A DNA stretch of 64,000 bases from Streptomyces bungoensis. GTDB taxonomy: Bacteria > Actinomycetota > Actinomycetes > Streptomycetales > Streptomycetaceae. The notes under the pieces were generated by a model. It made no database searches. It was not told where the DNA came from and was given only the letters and a program-made list of their open reading frames with translations. The stretch is taken from positions 98,380 through 162,379 of the forward strand of contig NZ_KQ948867.1 of the NCBI RefSeq assembly GCF_001514215.1, written 5' to 3'. Shown here in pieces: positions 34,658-42,527 of this stretch. Position numbers and translations under genes: made by a program. Every line of letters begins with the position of its first letter. Position 1 is the first letter of the stretch.

Positions 34658-34999
34658 GTGATCCCCGGTGGTGGCCAGCCCAACATGCAGCAGTTGCTCC
34701 AGCAGGCCCAGAAGATGCAGCAGGATCTGCAGCGGGCGCAGGAGGAACTGGCGAACACGGAGGTCGACGGGCAGGCGGGCGGCGGTCTGGTGCAGGCCAC
34801 CGTCACCGGCTCCGGCGAGCTGCGCGCGCTGAAGATCGACCCGAAGGCGGTGGACCCGGAGGACACCGAGACCCTCGCCGACCTGATCGTCGCGGCCGTG
34901 CAGGCGGCCAACGAGAACGCGCAGGCCCTCCAGCAGCAGAAGCTGGGCCCGCTGGCGCAGGGTCTGGGCGGCAGCGGCATCCCCGGTCTGCCGTTCTGA
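34658..34999 (+). CDS. YbaB/EbfC nucleoid-associated protein
   Basis: A 113-residue DNA-binding protein found next to recR in most bacteria. The QQLLQQAQKMQQDLQRAQEEL helix, VQATVTGSGELRALKIDPKAV strands and LADLIVAAVQAANENAQ helix are the family fold. Start GTG; AAGGAG is about 12 bases before it. First gene of a ybaB-recR-DUF5063 operon. Confidence 0.94.
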   Translation: MIPGGGQPNMQQLLQQAQKMQQDLQRAQEELANTEVDGQAGGGLVQATVTGSGELRALKIDPKAVDPEDTETLADLIVAAVQAANENAQALQQQKLGPLAQGLGGSGIPGLPF

Positions 35000-35050
35000 C
35001 GCCGGGCCAACTACCGTACGTTCCGAAAGGTCTCCAGGAAGGGCAGTCCG

Positions 35051-35650
35051 TTGTACGAAGGCGTGGTCCAGGACCTCATCGACGAGCTGGGGCGGCTGCC
35101 CGGCGTCGGTCCGAAGAGCGCGCAGCGGATCGCCTTCCACATCCTGCAGGCGGAGCCGGCGGACGTGAAGCGGCTCGCGCAGGCGCTCCTGGAAGTGAAG
35201 GCGAAGGTCCGCTTCTGCGCGACGTGCGGCAACGTGGCCCAGGAGGAGCTGTGCAACATCTGCCGCGACCCGCGCCGCGACCCGACCGTCATCTGCGTGG
35301 TGGAGGAGCCGAAGGACGTCGTCGCGATCGAGCGCACCCGTGAGTTCCGCGGGCGCTACCACGTCCTGGGCGGCGCCATCAGCCCCATCGAGGGCGTCGG
35401 ACCCGACGACCTGCGTATACGGGAACTTCTCGCCCGGTTGGCCGACGGGACGGTCACGGAGCTGATCCTGGCCACGGATCCCAACCTGGAAGGCGAGGCC
35501 ACGGCGACGTACCTCGCCCGCATGATCAAGCCCATGGGCCTGAAGGTCACCCGCCTGGCCAGCGGCCTCCCGGTGGGTGGCGACCTGGAATACGCGGACG
35601 AGGTCACACTCGGCCGCGCCTTCGAGGGGAGACGACTCCTAGATGTCTGA
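35051..35650 (+). CDS. recR: recombination mediator RecR
   Basis: A 199-residue protein that helps RecO load RecA at gaps. LPGVGPKSAQRIAFHIL is the helix-hairpin-helix, a four-Cys zinc finger follows (CATCGN, CNICRD), then a Toprim domain with CVVEEPKDVVAIE and LATDPNLEGEATATYL. The start is a TTG with AGGAAGGG about ten bases upstream. It overlaps the next gene by eight bases. Confidence 0.96.
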   Translation: MYEGVVQDLIDELGRLPGVGPKSAQRIAFHILQAEPADVKRLAQALLEVKAKVRFCATCGNVAQEELCNICRDPRRDPTVICVVEEPKDVVAIERTREFRGRYHVLGGAISPIEGVGPDDLRIRELLARLADGTVTELILATDPNLEGEATATYLARMIKPMGLKVTRLASGLPVGGDLEYADEVTLGRAFEGRRLLDV

Positions 35651-36305
35651 CGCCACGCTGCACGACACGACGCGGGACCCGGACGACTTCGCGGTCCAGA
35701 TCGCCGACCAGATCGAGAGCTTCCTGGTGGCAGTCACGGAGGTGGCGCGGGGCGACGAGCCCGGCTCGACCGTCCCCTTCCTCCTCCTGGAGGTCTCCCA
35801 GCTCCTGCTGGCCGGCGGCCGGCTGGGCGCCCACGAGGACATCGTCCCCGACGAGCGCTACGAGCCCGACATCGGCCCCGAGCCGGACGTCGACCTGCTG
35901 CGCGAGAACCTGGGCCGCCTGCTGGAGCCGGTCGACGTGTACTCGGAGGTCTTCGACCCGTACGAGCCCCGCACGGCGCCCGTCCCCGCCCGCATCTCGG
36001 ACGACCTCGCCGGCGTCATCACCGACCTGCGCCACGGCATGTCCCACTACCGCGCGGGCCGCACCACGGAAGCGCTGTGGTGGTGGCAGTTCTCCTACTT
36101 CTCCAACTGGGGCCCGACGGCCTCCGCCGTCCTGCGCGCCCTCCAGTCGGTCCTCATCCACGTCCGCCTCAACCAGCCCCTGGAAGAACTGGACGGCCTC
36201 GACACCGACCAGCCCGCCCTGGGCGACGAGACCCTGGAGTTCGAGGCGGGCCGCGTCATGGCCCAGGAGATCGGCGGCCGGCTGGGGAGCAGCCAGGCGA
36301 AGTGA
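35643..36305 (+). CDS. DUF5063 family protein
   Basis: A 220-residue soluble, acidic, mostly helical protein of the actinobacterial DUF5063 family, regularly found behind recR. Segments include FAVQIADQIESFLVAVTEVARG, LLLEVSQLLLAGGRLGA, YSEVFDPYEP and ALWWWQFSYFSNWGPTASAVLRALQ. Function unknown. The start lies inside the end of recR. Its last 50 bases overlap a convergent gene. Confidence 0.88.
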   Translation: MSDATLHDTTRDPDDFAVQIADQIESFLVAVTEVARGDEPGSTVPFLLLEVSQLLLAGGRLGAHEDIVPDERYEPDIGPEPDVDLLRENLGRLLEPVDVYSEVFDPYEPRTAPVPARISDDLAGVITDLRHGMSHYRAGRTTEALWWWQFSYFSNWGPTASAVLRALQSVLIHVRLNQPLEELDGLDTDQPALGDETLEFEAGRVMAQEIGGRLGSSQAK

Positions 36306-36690
36306 CCGCGAGCAGCGCCTCCGCGTCGACGTACGGCGCGGTCGGCGTCGGCTCGCTGTACCAGCGCAGCGGCCAGGTCTCGCCCTCCAGCGCCGGCACC
36401 CCGACGTAGGTGACGGTCCGGTCCGCCCGCAGGCCGAAGTGCTGCACGCCGAGCGGCCAGTCGTAGCGGTGCACGACCCCGGGCGGCAGCAGGAAGTACA
36501 CCCACCGCGTGCGGCCCCCGCCCTCGCACACGATCGGCCCGGCGTCCCCGTCCCCGCGCTCGACCACCCGGTCGGCGACGGCCTCGCCCCTTCGTCCCTC
36601 GATCCGCACGGCGTCGAAGTGCACGCCGGCCACGCGCAGTCGGTGCCCGCGGACGGGCACCCAGGCCGGCCGGTGAATTGCGTTCGTCAT
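36256..36690 (-). CDS. hypothetical protein
   Basis: A 144-residue soluble protein. Segments GHRLRVAGVHFDAVRIEG, WVYFLLPPGVVHRYDWPLGVQHFG and VTYVGVPALEG look like a small beta-rich domain; the WVYFLLPPG pattern recalls the C-terminal part of Streptomyces primase-polymerase-like proteins, but this is only a resemblance. It overlaps the DUF5063 gene tail by 50 bases and faces the regulator gene at 36775. Start taken at 36690; a GTG six bases earlier is possible. Confidence 0.65.
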   Translation of the reverse strand: MTNAIHRPAWVPVRGHRLRVAGVHFDAVRIEGRRGEAVADRVVERGDGDAGPIVCEGGGRTRWVYFLLPPGVVHRYDWPLGVQHFGLRADRTVTYVGVPALEGETWPLRWYSEPTPTAPYVDAEALLAVTSPGCSPAGRRSPGP

Positions 36691-36774
36691 GGTCACACAG
36701 TGACGTCGAGGTGGCTACCCTCGGTAGTGACCCGGGTGCTACACGCCCGGGTGTACCGGTCGGAGGTGCGAGCT

Positions 36775-37569
36775 GTGTCCCAGTCGCCGCCCATGTGGCG
36801 CTTCAGCGGCAACCAGATGAAGCGCTGGCGCACCAAGGCCAACGTCAGCCGCGAGCAGCTCGCCGCCGCCTCCCACTACTCCCCGGACACCATCAAGGCG
36901 ATGGAGCAAGGGGTACGCATGCCGACGCCCCGAGTCCTCGACGCGGCCGACGAGTTGTGCCGGGCGGAGGGGCTGTTGAGCGCGGCGAAGGACTACTTGA
37001 GCCGGGAGAAGTTCCCGCCGAGGGCTCAGGAGTTCATGGAGCGGGAGAGGGAGGCGATCGGTCGCTGGTCGTACGACGCCACGTACATTCCAGGGCTGTT
37101 GCAGACGAGGGGATACACGCGGACACTCATCGAGAACCGCTACCCGCCCTTGGACGAGGAGACGGTCGAGGAGCGGATCACCGGCCGTATGGAGCGACAG
37201 GCGATCCTCACCGAGCGGAAGCCGCCCGTGGCCCTGAGCTTCGTCGTCTACGAGGCCGCGCTGCGCAGTCCTCTTGTGGACGCCGGGCAACTGCGCCGTC
37301 TGCTTGAGGTCTCCCTCTTGCGGAACGTCGCGTTGCAGGTGCTCCCTTTCTCAAGGGCCGTTCCGGCGGCATTGCTGGGTCCCATGGTGTTGCTGGAGAC
37401 GCGCGACCACGAGCGGTTCGCTTACGCTGAGGGCCAGTTGGGGAGCCAACTGTCGGCCGAACCAGATGTCGTGAGCCGTACGATCGAGCGGCTCAGCATG
37501 ATCCGCGCAGAGGCCCTCAGCCCGGCAGAGTCGGCCCGTTTCATCGAACGGATGAAGGATCAGCCATGA
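36775..37569 (+). CDS. XRE-family regulator with DUF5753 domain (WhiJ-like)
   Basis: A 264-residue regulator. The N-terminal HTH (about residues 12-68) includes RTKANVSREQLAAASHYSPDTIKAMEQG. The rest is DUF5753: YIPGLLQTRGYTRTLIE, RQAILTERKPPVALSFVVYEAAL and LLEVSLLRNVALQVLPF. Such proteins pair with DUF397 proteins in Streptomyces; some pairs affect development or act like toxin-antitoxin couples. Start GTG at 36775 has GGAGG eight to nine bases upstream. It overlaps the DUF397 gene by four bases. Confidence 0.92.
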   Translation: MSQSPPMWRFSGNQMKRWRTKANVSREQLAAASHYSPDTIKAMEQGVRMPTPRVLDAADELCRAEGLLSAAKDYLSREKFPPRAQEFMEREREAIGRWSYDATYIPGLLQTRGYTRTLIENRYPPLDEETVEERITGRMERQAILTERKPPVALSFVVYEAALRSPLVDAGQLRRLLEVSLLRNVALQVLPFSRAVPAALLGPMVLLETRDHERFAYAEGQLGSQLSAEPDVVSRTIERLSMIRAEALSPAESARFIERMKDQP

Positions 37570-37748
37570 GCGACCAGCTGAACTGGTTCAAGTCGAGCTA
37601 CAGCGACGACGAGGGCGGCGACTGCGTCGAAGTCGCGTTCGCCACCCGCATCCACATCCGCGACTCCAAGAACCCCACCGGCCCGGACATCCGCGTCCCC
37701 GCCCCCGCCTGGTCGGCCTTCATCGCCGCACTTCAGCCCGGGGCTTGA
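37566..37748 (+). CDS. DUF397 protein, partner of the XRE regulator
   Basis: A 60-residue protein with the typical WFKSSYSDDEGGDCVEVAF start and RDSKNPTGP and WSAFIAAL segments. DUF397 proteins are small partners of DUF5753 regulators. Translation is coupled to the upstream gene by ATGA. Confidence 0.93.
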   Translation: MSDQLNWFKSSYSDDEGGDCVEVAFATRIHIRDSKNPTGPDIRVPAPAWSAFIAALQPGA

Positions 37749-37849
37749 GCCTCGGGCCCCGAGCCCTTCCCTGGGTTTCTGGGCTGGGTGAAAACCTCCC
37801 AACCAACCAAGCGCGTACCTGAGTTAAGGCCGCCTACCTCGAAAGAGTG

Positions 37850-37879
37850 ACGTTCCGTGATCAGCTTGCGCCGGAACGT
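37850..37879. repeat. 8-bp inverted repeat
   Basis: ACGTTCCG (37850-37857) and CGGAACGT (37872-37879) are exact inverted copies 14 bases apart. Part of a structured leader before the HTH/zinc-ribbon gene. Confidence 0.5.
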
Positions 37880-37910
37880 AAAGCGGCCCTAGGTTCGCGG
37901 CACATAGATC

Positions 37911-37946
37911 GGCCCCGGTCGGTGCGCCAACACCGGCTCCGGGGCC
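37911..37946. repeat. GGCCCCGG hairpin upstream of the HTH/zinc-ribbon gene
   Basis: GGCCCCGG-T-CGGTG and CACCG-GCT-CCGGGGCC pair around CGCCAA. It ends 29 bases before the chosen start of the next gene, so it could be a leader attenuator or a binding site. Confidence 0.55.
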
Positions 37947-37975
37947 TGGACCTACGGATCGAAAGAGACTCGATC

Positions 37976-39004
37976 GTGGCTTACTCCCACCCTAGTCCTG
38001 TCCTGCCCTCCCCGTCCCACCCGATGGCCAAAACGGGTTACGGCAAGCGCTCCGCAGGTGACGAAGACTCGCACGCGGAGGCGGACTTCGCACACCTGAG
38101 CCCTCGTGAGCGCGACGTCGCCGTCTTCGTCGACAACCTGGAAGACGGCCACGCGATGGGCTATAAGGCGATCGCGGCAGTACACCCCCGCTACGGCCAG
38201 CAGGCCACCCGCATGGCGCTGAAGGGCCTCTGCGACGCCGGTCATCTGTGCCGGATCCGCGAGCACATCACCGTCGAGGACAACTCGATGCGCTGGGTGA
38301 CGCGGACGTACTGGTCGCGTACCCGCAGGTCGAAGGAGTGGTGGGCGGACTTCGCGCGGGCGCGCAAGGGTCGGATCGTCACGGACGAGTACCGGCCGGG
38401 GCTGGCCCGTACCGACGACCAGGGCGTTCCCGAGGAGCCGGCCGAGGAGGCTGCGGAGGCCACGGAGGAGTCCGGCAGCACCGCCTACCGCACCCTCGCG
38501 GACCTCGGTGAGGCGGATCGTCGCATGCCGTTGTCCGAGTCCGACTGCCGGTCCCTGGAAATCCTCGCCGCCGAGTGGCTGTCCCGCGGCGCGACACCGA
38601 ACGACATCACCCGTGCCCTGACCGACGGACTGCCGTCCGCCGTGACCAATCCGGGCGGACTCGCCCGCAAGCGACTGGAGAGCAAGATGCCCCCGAAGAA
38701 GGCCAGGATCCGGCAGAAGCCCGCACCCCGGCGGGCCCGAGTGGACCGCGTGATCATGTGTTGCATGTCCTGCGACGCGGACGAGCGGACGACGACGATC
38801 GACGGAGGGATGTGCCCGGACTGCCGCGCGGAGTACGAGGCGGACCTGGCCGCCGAGGCGGCCGGTGAGCTGGACGCCGGATACGTGCCGGAGACGTTCC
38901 TCGCCGACCCGTACCCCGTGTACGAGGTGGTGGACGTCGCCCGCCGTGCGGCCGAGGCGCGGGCGGCCGGCGGCCTGCGCACGAAGAGCGGGCGCGCGCT
39001 GTGA
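37976..39004 (+). CDS. HTH protein with C-terminal zinc ribbon, unknown function
   Basis: A 342-residue soluble protein. An N-terminal helix-turn-helix-like part (LSPRERDVAVFVDNLEDG, then HPRYGQQATRMALKGLCDAGHL) resembles winged helices. An acidic linker follows (EEPAEEAAEATEE, about residue 142), then a second helical part (LEILAAEWLSRGATPNDITRALTDGL) and a CCMSCD...CPDC ribbon (about 262-285). I chose the GTG at 37976 with GAAAGAG upstream; the ATG at 38024 has no ribosome site. Two inverted repeats precede it. Possibly a regulator of a mobile or integrated element. Confidence 0.7.
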   Translation: MAYSHPSPVLPSPSHPMAKTGYGKRSAGDEDSHAEADFAHLSPRERDVAVFVDNLEDGHAMGYKAIAAVHPRYGQQATRMALKGLCDAGHLCRIREHITVEDNSMRWVTRTYWSRTRRSKEWWADFARARKGRIVTDEYRPGLARTDDQGVPEEPAEEAAEATEESGSTAYRTLADLGEADRRMPLSESDCRSLEILAAEWLSRGATPNDITRALTDGLPSAVTNPGGLARKRLESKMPPKKARIRQKPAPRRARVDRVIMCCMSCDADERTTTIDGGMCPDCRAEYEADLAAEAAGELDAGYVPETFLADPYPVYEVVDVARRAAEARAAGGLRTKSGRAL

Positions 39005-39054
39005 GCGTGCAGGACGTGCCGGTCCGGGCACCATGGAGTCGAGGAGGCGACACC

Positions 39055-39633
39055 ATGACCCCCAGGACTGAGGACCGGCCGCAGATGACCGCCGAGGAGT
39101 TCGAGGAGTTGGAACGCCACGCCCCGGAGACCGTGTGGCTGGAGTTCGTCAACGGGAAGATTGTCGTAAAGCCCATGCCGGACGGCAATCACAGCGAGAT
39201 CTACATGTGGCTGCTGGAGCGCTGCATGCACCTGCGACCGGATCTGCGGCTCCATCCTGAGCGGGGACTCAAGACCGAGGCGTACCGCAAGGGACGCGCT
39301 CGCGCCGACGGGGTGCTCGTGCCCAAGGGCAGCCTCAAGGGAAAGGGCGAGTGGTCGGAAGCCACCGGTGTGCTGATGGCCGTGGAGATCACCTCTTGGG
39401 ATCACGACACGGCACGTCGAGACCGCGTCGAGAAACCCGACGGCTACGCGGCCGCCGGTATCCCCGTCTACCTCCTCATCGACCGTGACGACTGCTCCGT
39501 CGTGGTCTTCGACCAGCCGGAGGACGGCCGCTACCGCCACGAGGAGAAGCTGCCCTTCGGCGCCTCCGTCAAGCTCCCTGACCCCGTGAACATCACCCTG
39601 GACACCGAGCCGCTCAAGGAGTTCGCCGACTGA
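39055..39633 (+). CDS. Uma2 family endonuclease-like protein (PD-(D/E)XK)
   Basis: A 192-residue protein of the Uma2/DUF820 restriction-endonuclease-like fold. MTAEEFEELERHAPETVWLEFVNGKIVV opens the domain, then HSEIYMWLLERC, the first acidic site in RARADGVLVPKG, the second in VLMAVEITSWDHD and a lysine in DRVEKPDGYAAAGIPVYLLID. The family is common in actinobacteria and cyanobacteria with no settled role. GAGGAGG precedes the ATG at 39055. Confidence 0.88.
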   Translation: MTPRTEDRPQMTAEEFEELERHAPETVWLEFVNGKIVVKPMPDGNHSEIYMWLLERCMHLRPDLRLHPERGLKTEAYRKGRARADGVLVPKGSLKGKGEWSEATGVLMAVEITSWDHDTARRDRVEKPDGYAAAGIPVYLLIDRDDCSVVVFDQPEDGRYRHEEKLPFGASVKLPDPVNITLDTEPLKEFAD

Positions 39634-39811
39634 ACCCGGTAAGGCACCGCGGGCGCCCCACTGTGACCCGTCGCACGTTCCGCGTGCCGGGCCCCCCGCT
39701 GGGCAGGTTCCCGGGGCGAGCGGACGATGTCTCACCATGCGGGAGCAGGGTGGTCGATTTCGGACGCTCGTTAGACTGAGCCGACACAAACGAACCGAGC
39801 GAGGAGCGCAC

Positions 39812-41083
39812 GTGGGCCTTGTCGTGCAGAAGTACGGAGGCTCCTCCGTAGCCGATGCCGAGGGCATCAAGCGCGTCGCCAAGCGGATCGTGGAAGCGAA
39901 GAAGAACGGCAACCAGGTTGTCGTCGTCGTTTCCGCGATGGGCGACACGACGGACGAGCTGATCGATCTCGCCGAGCAGGTATCGCCGATGCCTGCCGGA
40001 CGTGAGTTCGACATGCTGCTGACCGCCGGAGAGCGTATCTCCATGGCCCTGCTGGCGATGGCGATCAAAAACCTGGGCCACGAGGCCCAGTCCTTCACCG
40101 GCAGCCAGGCCGGCGTCATCACCGACTCGGTCCACAACAAGGCCCGGATCATCGACGTCACGCCGGGCCGGATCCGCGAGTCCCTGGACAAGGGCAACAT
40201 CGCCATCGTCGCCGGGTTCCAGGGCGTCAGCCAGGACAAGAAGGACATCACCACGCTCGGCCGCGGTGGCTCCGACACGACGGCCGTGGCGCTCGCCGCC
40301 GCCCTCGACGCCGAGGTCTGCGAGATCTACACCGACGTCGACGGCGTGTTCACCGCCGACCCGCGTGTGGTGAAGAAGGCGAAGAAGATCGACTGGATCT
40401 CCTTCGAGGACATGCTGGAGCTGGCCGCGTCCGGTTCCAAGGTGCTGCTCCACCGCTGTGTGGAGTACGCCCGCCGCTACAACATCCCGATCCACGTCCG
40501 GTCCAGCTTCAGCGGGCTGCAGGGCACCTGGGTCAGCAGTGAGCCGATTGGGGACAAGCAGGTGGAGCAGGCCATCATCTCCGGTGTCGCGCACGACACC
40601 TCCGAGGCCAAGATCACGGTCGTCGGCGTGCCGGACAAGCCGGGCGAGGCCGCCGCCATCTTCCGGACCATCGCCGACGCCGAGATCAACATCGACATGG
40701 TCGTGCAGAACGTGTCCGCCGCCTCCACCGGCCTGACGGACATCTCCTTCACGCTGCCGAAGACCGAGGGCCGCAAGGCCATCGACGCGCTGGAGAAGAA
40801 CCGCTCCGGCATCGGCTTCGACTCGCTGCGCTACGACGACCAGATCGGCAAGATCTCGCTGGTCGGCGCGGGTATGAAGACCAACCCCGGGGTCACCGCG
40901 TCCTTCTTCGAGGCGCTCAGCGACGCGGGTGTGAACATCGAGCTGATCTCGACCTCCGAGATCCGCATCTCGGTCGTCACCCGCAAGGACGACGTGGCGG
41001 AGGCCGTGCGCGCGGTGCACACCGCCTTCGGACTCGACTCCGACACCGACGAGGCCGTCGTCTACGGAGGCACGGGCCGGTAA
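39812..41083 (+). CDS. lysC: aspartate kinase
   Basis: A 423-residue aspartokinase, first step to lysine, methionine, threonine and isoleucine. KYGGSSVAD starts the kinase domain; VVSAMGDTTDEL, TLGRGGSDTTAVALA and TDVDGVFTADPR complete it. Two ACT domains follow (ITVVGVPDKPGEAAAIF and ISLVGAGMKTNPGVTASFF). An in-frame GTG at 40562 with a ribosome site matches the beta-subunit start known in Corynebacterium. The full-length start is GTG with GAGGAG upstream. It overlaps asd by one base. Confidence 0.95.
   Translation: MGLVVQKYGGSSVADAEGIKRVAKRIVEAKKNGNQVVVVVSAMGDTTDELIDLAEQVSPMPAGREFDMLLTAGERISMALLAMAIKNLGHEAQSFTGSQAGVITDSVHNKARIIDVTPGRIRESLDKGNIAIVAGFQGVSQDKKDITTLGRGGSDTTAVALAAALDAEVCEIYTDVDGVFTADPRVVKKAKKIDWISFEDMLELAASGSKVLLHRCVEYARRYNIPIHVRSSFSGLQGTWVSSEPIGDKQVEQAIISGVAHDTSEAKITVVGVPDKPGEAAAIFRTIADAEINIDMVVQNVSAASTGLTDISFTLPKTEGRKAIDALEKNRSGIGFDSLRYDDQIGKISLVGAGMKTNPGVTASFFEALSDAGVNIELISTSEIRISVVTRKDDVAEAVRAVHTAFGLDSDTDEAVVYGGTGR
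40562..41083 (+). CDS. internal in-frame start for the aspartate kinase beta subunit
   Basis: GTG at codon 251 of lysC is preceded by GGGGACAAGCAG. The product would be 173 residues, starting at VEQAIISGVAHD and containing both ACT domains. Corynebacterium aspartokinase makes such a beta subunit from an internal start at the same place, giving an alpha2-beta2 enzyme. Confidence 0.55.
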   Translation: MEQAIISGVAHDTSEAKITVVGVPDKPGEAAAIFRTIADAEINIDMVVQNVSAASTGLTDISFTLPKTEGRKAIDALEKNRSGIGFDSLRYDDQIGKISLVGAGMKTNPGVTASFFEALSDAGVNIELISTSEIRISVVTRKDDVAEAVRAVHTAFGLDSDTDEAVVYGGTGR

Positions 41084-42162
41084 TGGCACCGACCGGGAAG
41101 CCGACGCTCGCGGTCGTGGGAGCGACCGGGGCCGTCGGCGCGGTCATGCTCCAGATCCTGTCCCAGCGCGCGGACGTCTGGGGCGAGATCCGCCTGATCG
41201 CCTCCCCGCGCTCGGCCGGCCGCAAGCTGGCCGTGCGCGGGGCGGAGGTCGAGGTGACGGCCCTCGGCGAGGACGCCTTCGCCGGGGTCGACGTGGCGAT
41301 GTTCGACGTGCCCGACGAGGTGGCCGCCGAGTGGGCGCCCCTCGCCGCCGCGCGCGGCGCGGTCGTCGTCGACAACTCCGGCGCGTTCCGGACGGACCCG
41401 GACGTGCCGCTCGTGGTGCCCGAGGTCAACGCGCACGCGGTGCGCAACCGGCCGCGCGGCATCGTCGCGGGCCCCGGCTGCACGACCCTGGCGATGATCG
41501 TCGCCCTGGGCGCGCTGCACGCCGAGTTCGGGCTGCGCGAGCTGGTGGTGTCGTCGTACCAGGCGGTGAGCGGGGCGGGCCGGGCCGGGGTGGAGACCCT
41601 GCGGTCCCAGCTGTCCCTGGTCGCCGGGACCGAGCTGGGGACCAAGCCCGGTGACGTACGGCGGGCCGTCGGCGACGACACCGGGCCGTTCCCGGAGCCG
41701 GTCGTGCTGAACGTGGTCCCGTGGGCCGGCTCACTCAGGGAGGACGGCTGGTCCTCCCAGGAGATGCAGGTCCGGGACGAGGCCCGCAAGGTCCTCGGAC
41801 TGCCGAGGCTGCCGATCGCCGTGACCTGCGTCCGGGTGCCGGTGATCACCGGCCACTCGCTCACCGTCCACGCCCGCTTCCAGGGCGAGGTCAGCGTCGA
41901 CGGTGCCCGCGAGATCCTCGCCACCGCCCCCGGCGTCGTGCTGTGCGACGACCCGGCCGCCGGGGAGTTCCCCACGCCCGCCGACGTGGTGGGCACCGAC
42001 CCCGCCTGGGTCGGGCGGGTGCGGCGGGCGCTCGACGACCCGACCGCGCTCGAGTTCTTCGTGTGCGGCGACAACCTGCGCAAGGGCTCCGCGCTGAACA
42101 CCGCGCAGATCGCGGAACTCGTGGCCGCGGAGATCACGGGCGAGGCCTCTACACGCGCGTAG
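41083..42162 (+). CDS. asd: aspartate-semialdehyde dehydrogenase
   Basis: A 359-residue NADP-dependent enzyme following aspartokinase. The Rossmann motif VVGATGAVGAVML is at about residues 10-22; VVDNSGAFR, the catalytic Cys in AGPGCTTLAMI (about 137) and VSSYQAVSGAGRAG are standard, and VPVITGHSLTVH holds the active-site His. Translation is coupled to lysC through TAATG. A terminator hairpin follows. Confidence 0.95.
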   Translation: MAPTGKPTLAVVGATGAVGAVMLQILSQRADVWGEIRLIASPRSAGRKLAVRGAEVEVTALGEDAFAGVDVAMFDVPDEVAAEWAPLAAARGAVVVDNSGAFRTDPDVPLVVPEVNAHAVRNRPRGIVAGPGCTTLAMIVALGALHAEFGLRELVVSSYQAVSGAGRAGVETLRSQLSLVAGTELGTKPGDVRRAVGDDTGPFPEPVVLNVVPWAGSLREDGWSSQEMQVRDEARKVLGLPRLPIAVTCVRVPVITGHSLTVHARFQGEVSVDGAREILATAPGVVLCDDPAAGEFPTPADVVGTDPAWVGRVRRALDDPTALEFFVCGDNLRKGSALNTAQIAELVAAEITGEASTRA

Positions 42163-42191
42163 AACTGTTTGTAGGATCCAGGTAAGAAATA

Positions 42192-42225
42192 CCCCCCGTC
42201 CCCCGCAACCGTGCGGGGGGCGGGG
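42192..42225 (+). terminator. hairpin terminator after asd
   Basis: CCCCGTCCCCCGCA pairs with TGCGGGGGGCGGGG around ACCG, 30 bases after asd. Confidence 0.75.
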
Positions 42226-42341
42226 AGCGTCTTTGCGGTCACCCTTGCGGGGCTGCGGACTTGTGGATCCCGGCGTGGGGACGCCGTGATCCGGGCGCGG
42301 GGACGTCCGTTCAAACAGGACATAGGGGAAGAGCGGGACGC

Positions 42342-42527
42342 ATGACGGTAATTGAGGCACCGTCGGCCGTCGCACATGTGACGCCCGGCACGTACAACCC
42401 TGACGGGGTCAGACGTGTCCAACTGGCGTGGCAGAGGTACTCGAACTCACTGCGGCCCGCGGCACCGCGGCGCTCCGGCCGCCCCGTGCGGCGCTCCGGC
42501 CGCGCGTTCCCGGCGGCATGCCGGTGA
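42342..42527 (+). CDS. small upstream ORF overlapping the sigma factor start
   Basis: A 61-codon frame with the best ribosome site here (AGGGGAAGAG before the ATG). It begins MTVIEAPSAVAHVTPGTYNP and runs 100 bases into the sigma factor gene in another frame. It may be a regulatory leader, or part of the sigma protein if one base is missing in the sequence. Confidence 0.4.
   Translation: MTVIEAPSAVAHVTPGTYNPDGVRRVQLAWQRYSNSLRPAAPRRSGRPVRRSGRAFPAACR

Noticed and set aside
40562..41083. Separate gene for an ACT-domain protein
   Set aside because: It is in frame with lysC and is better explained as an internal start of the same gene.
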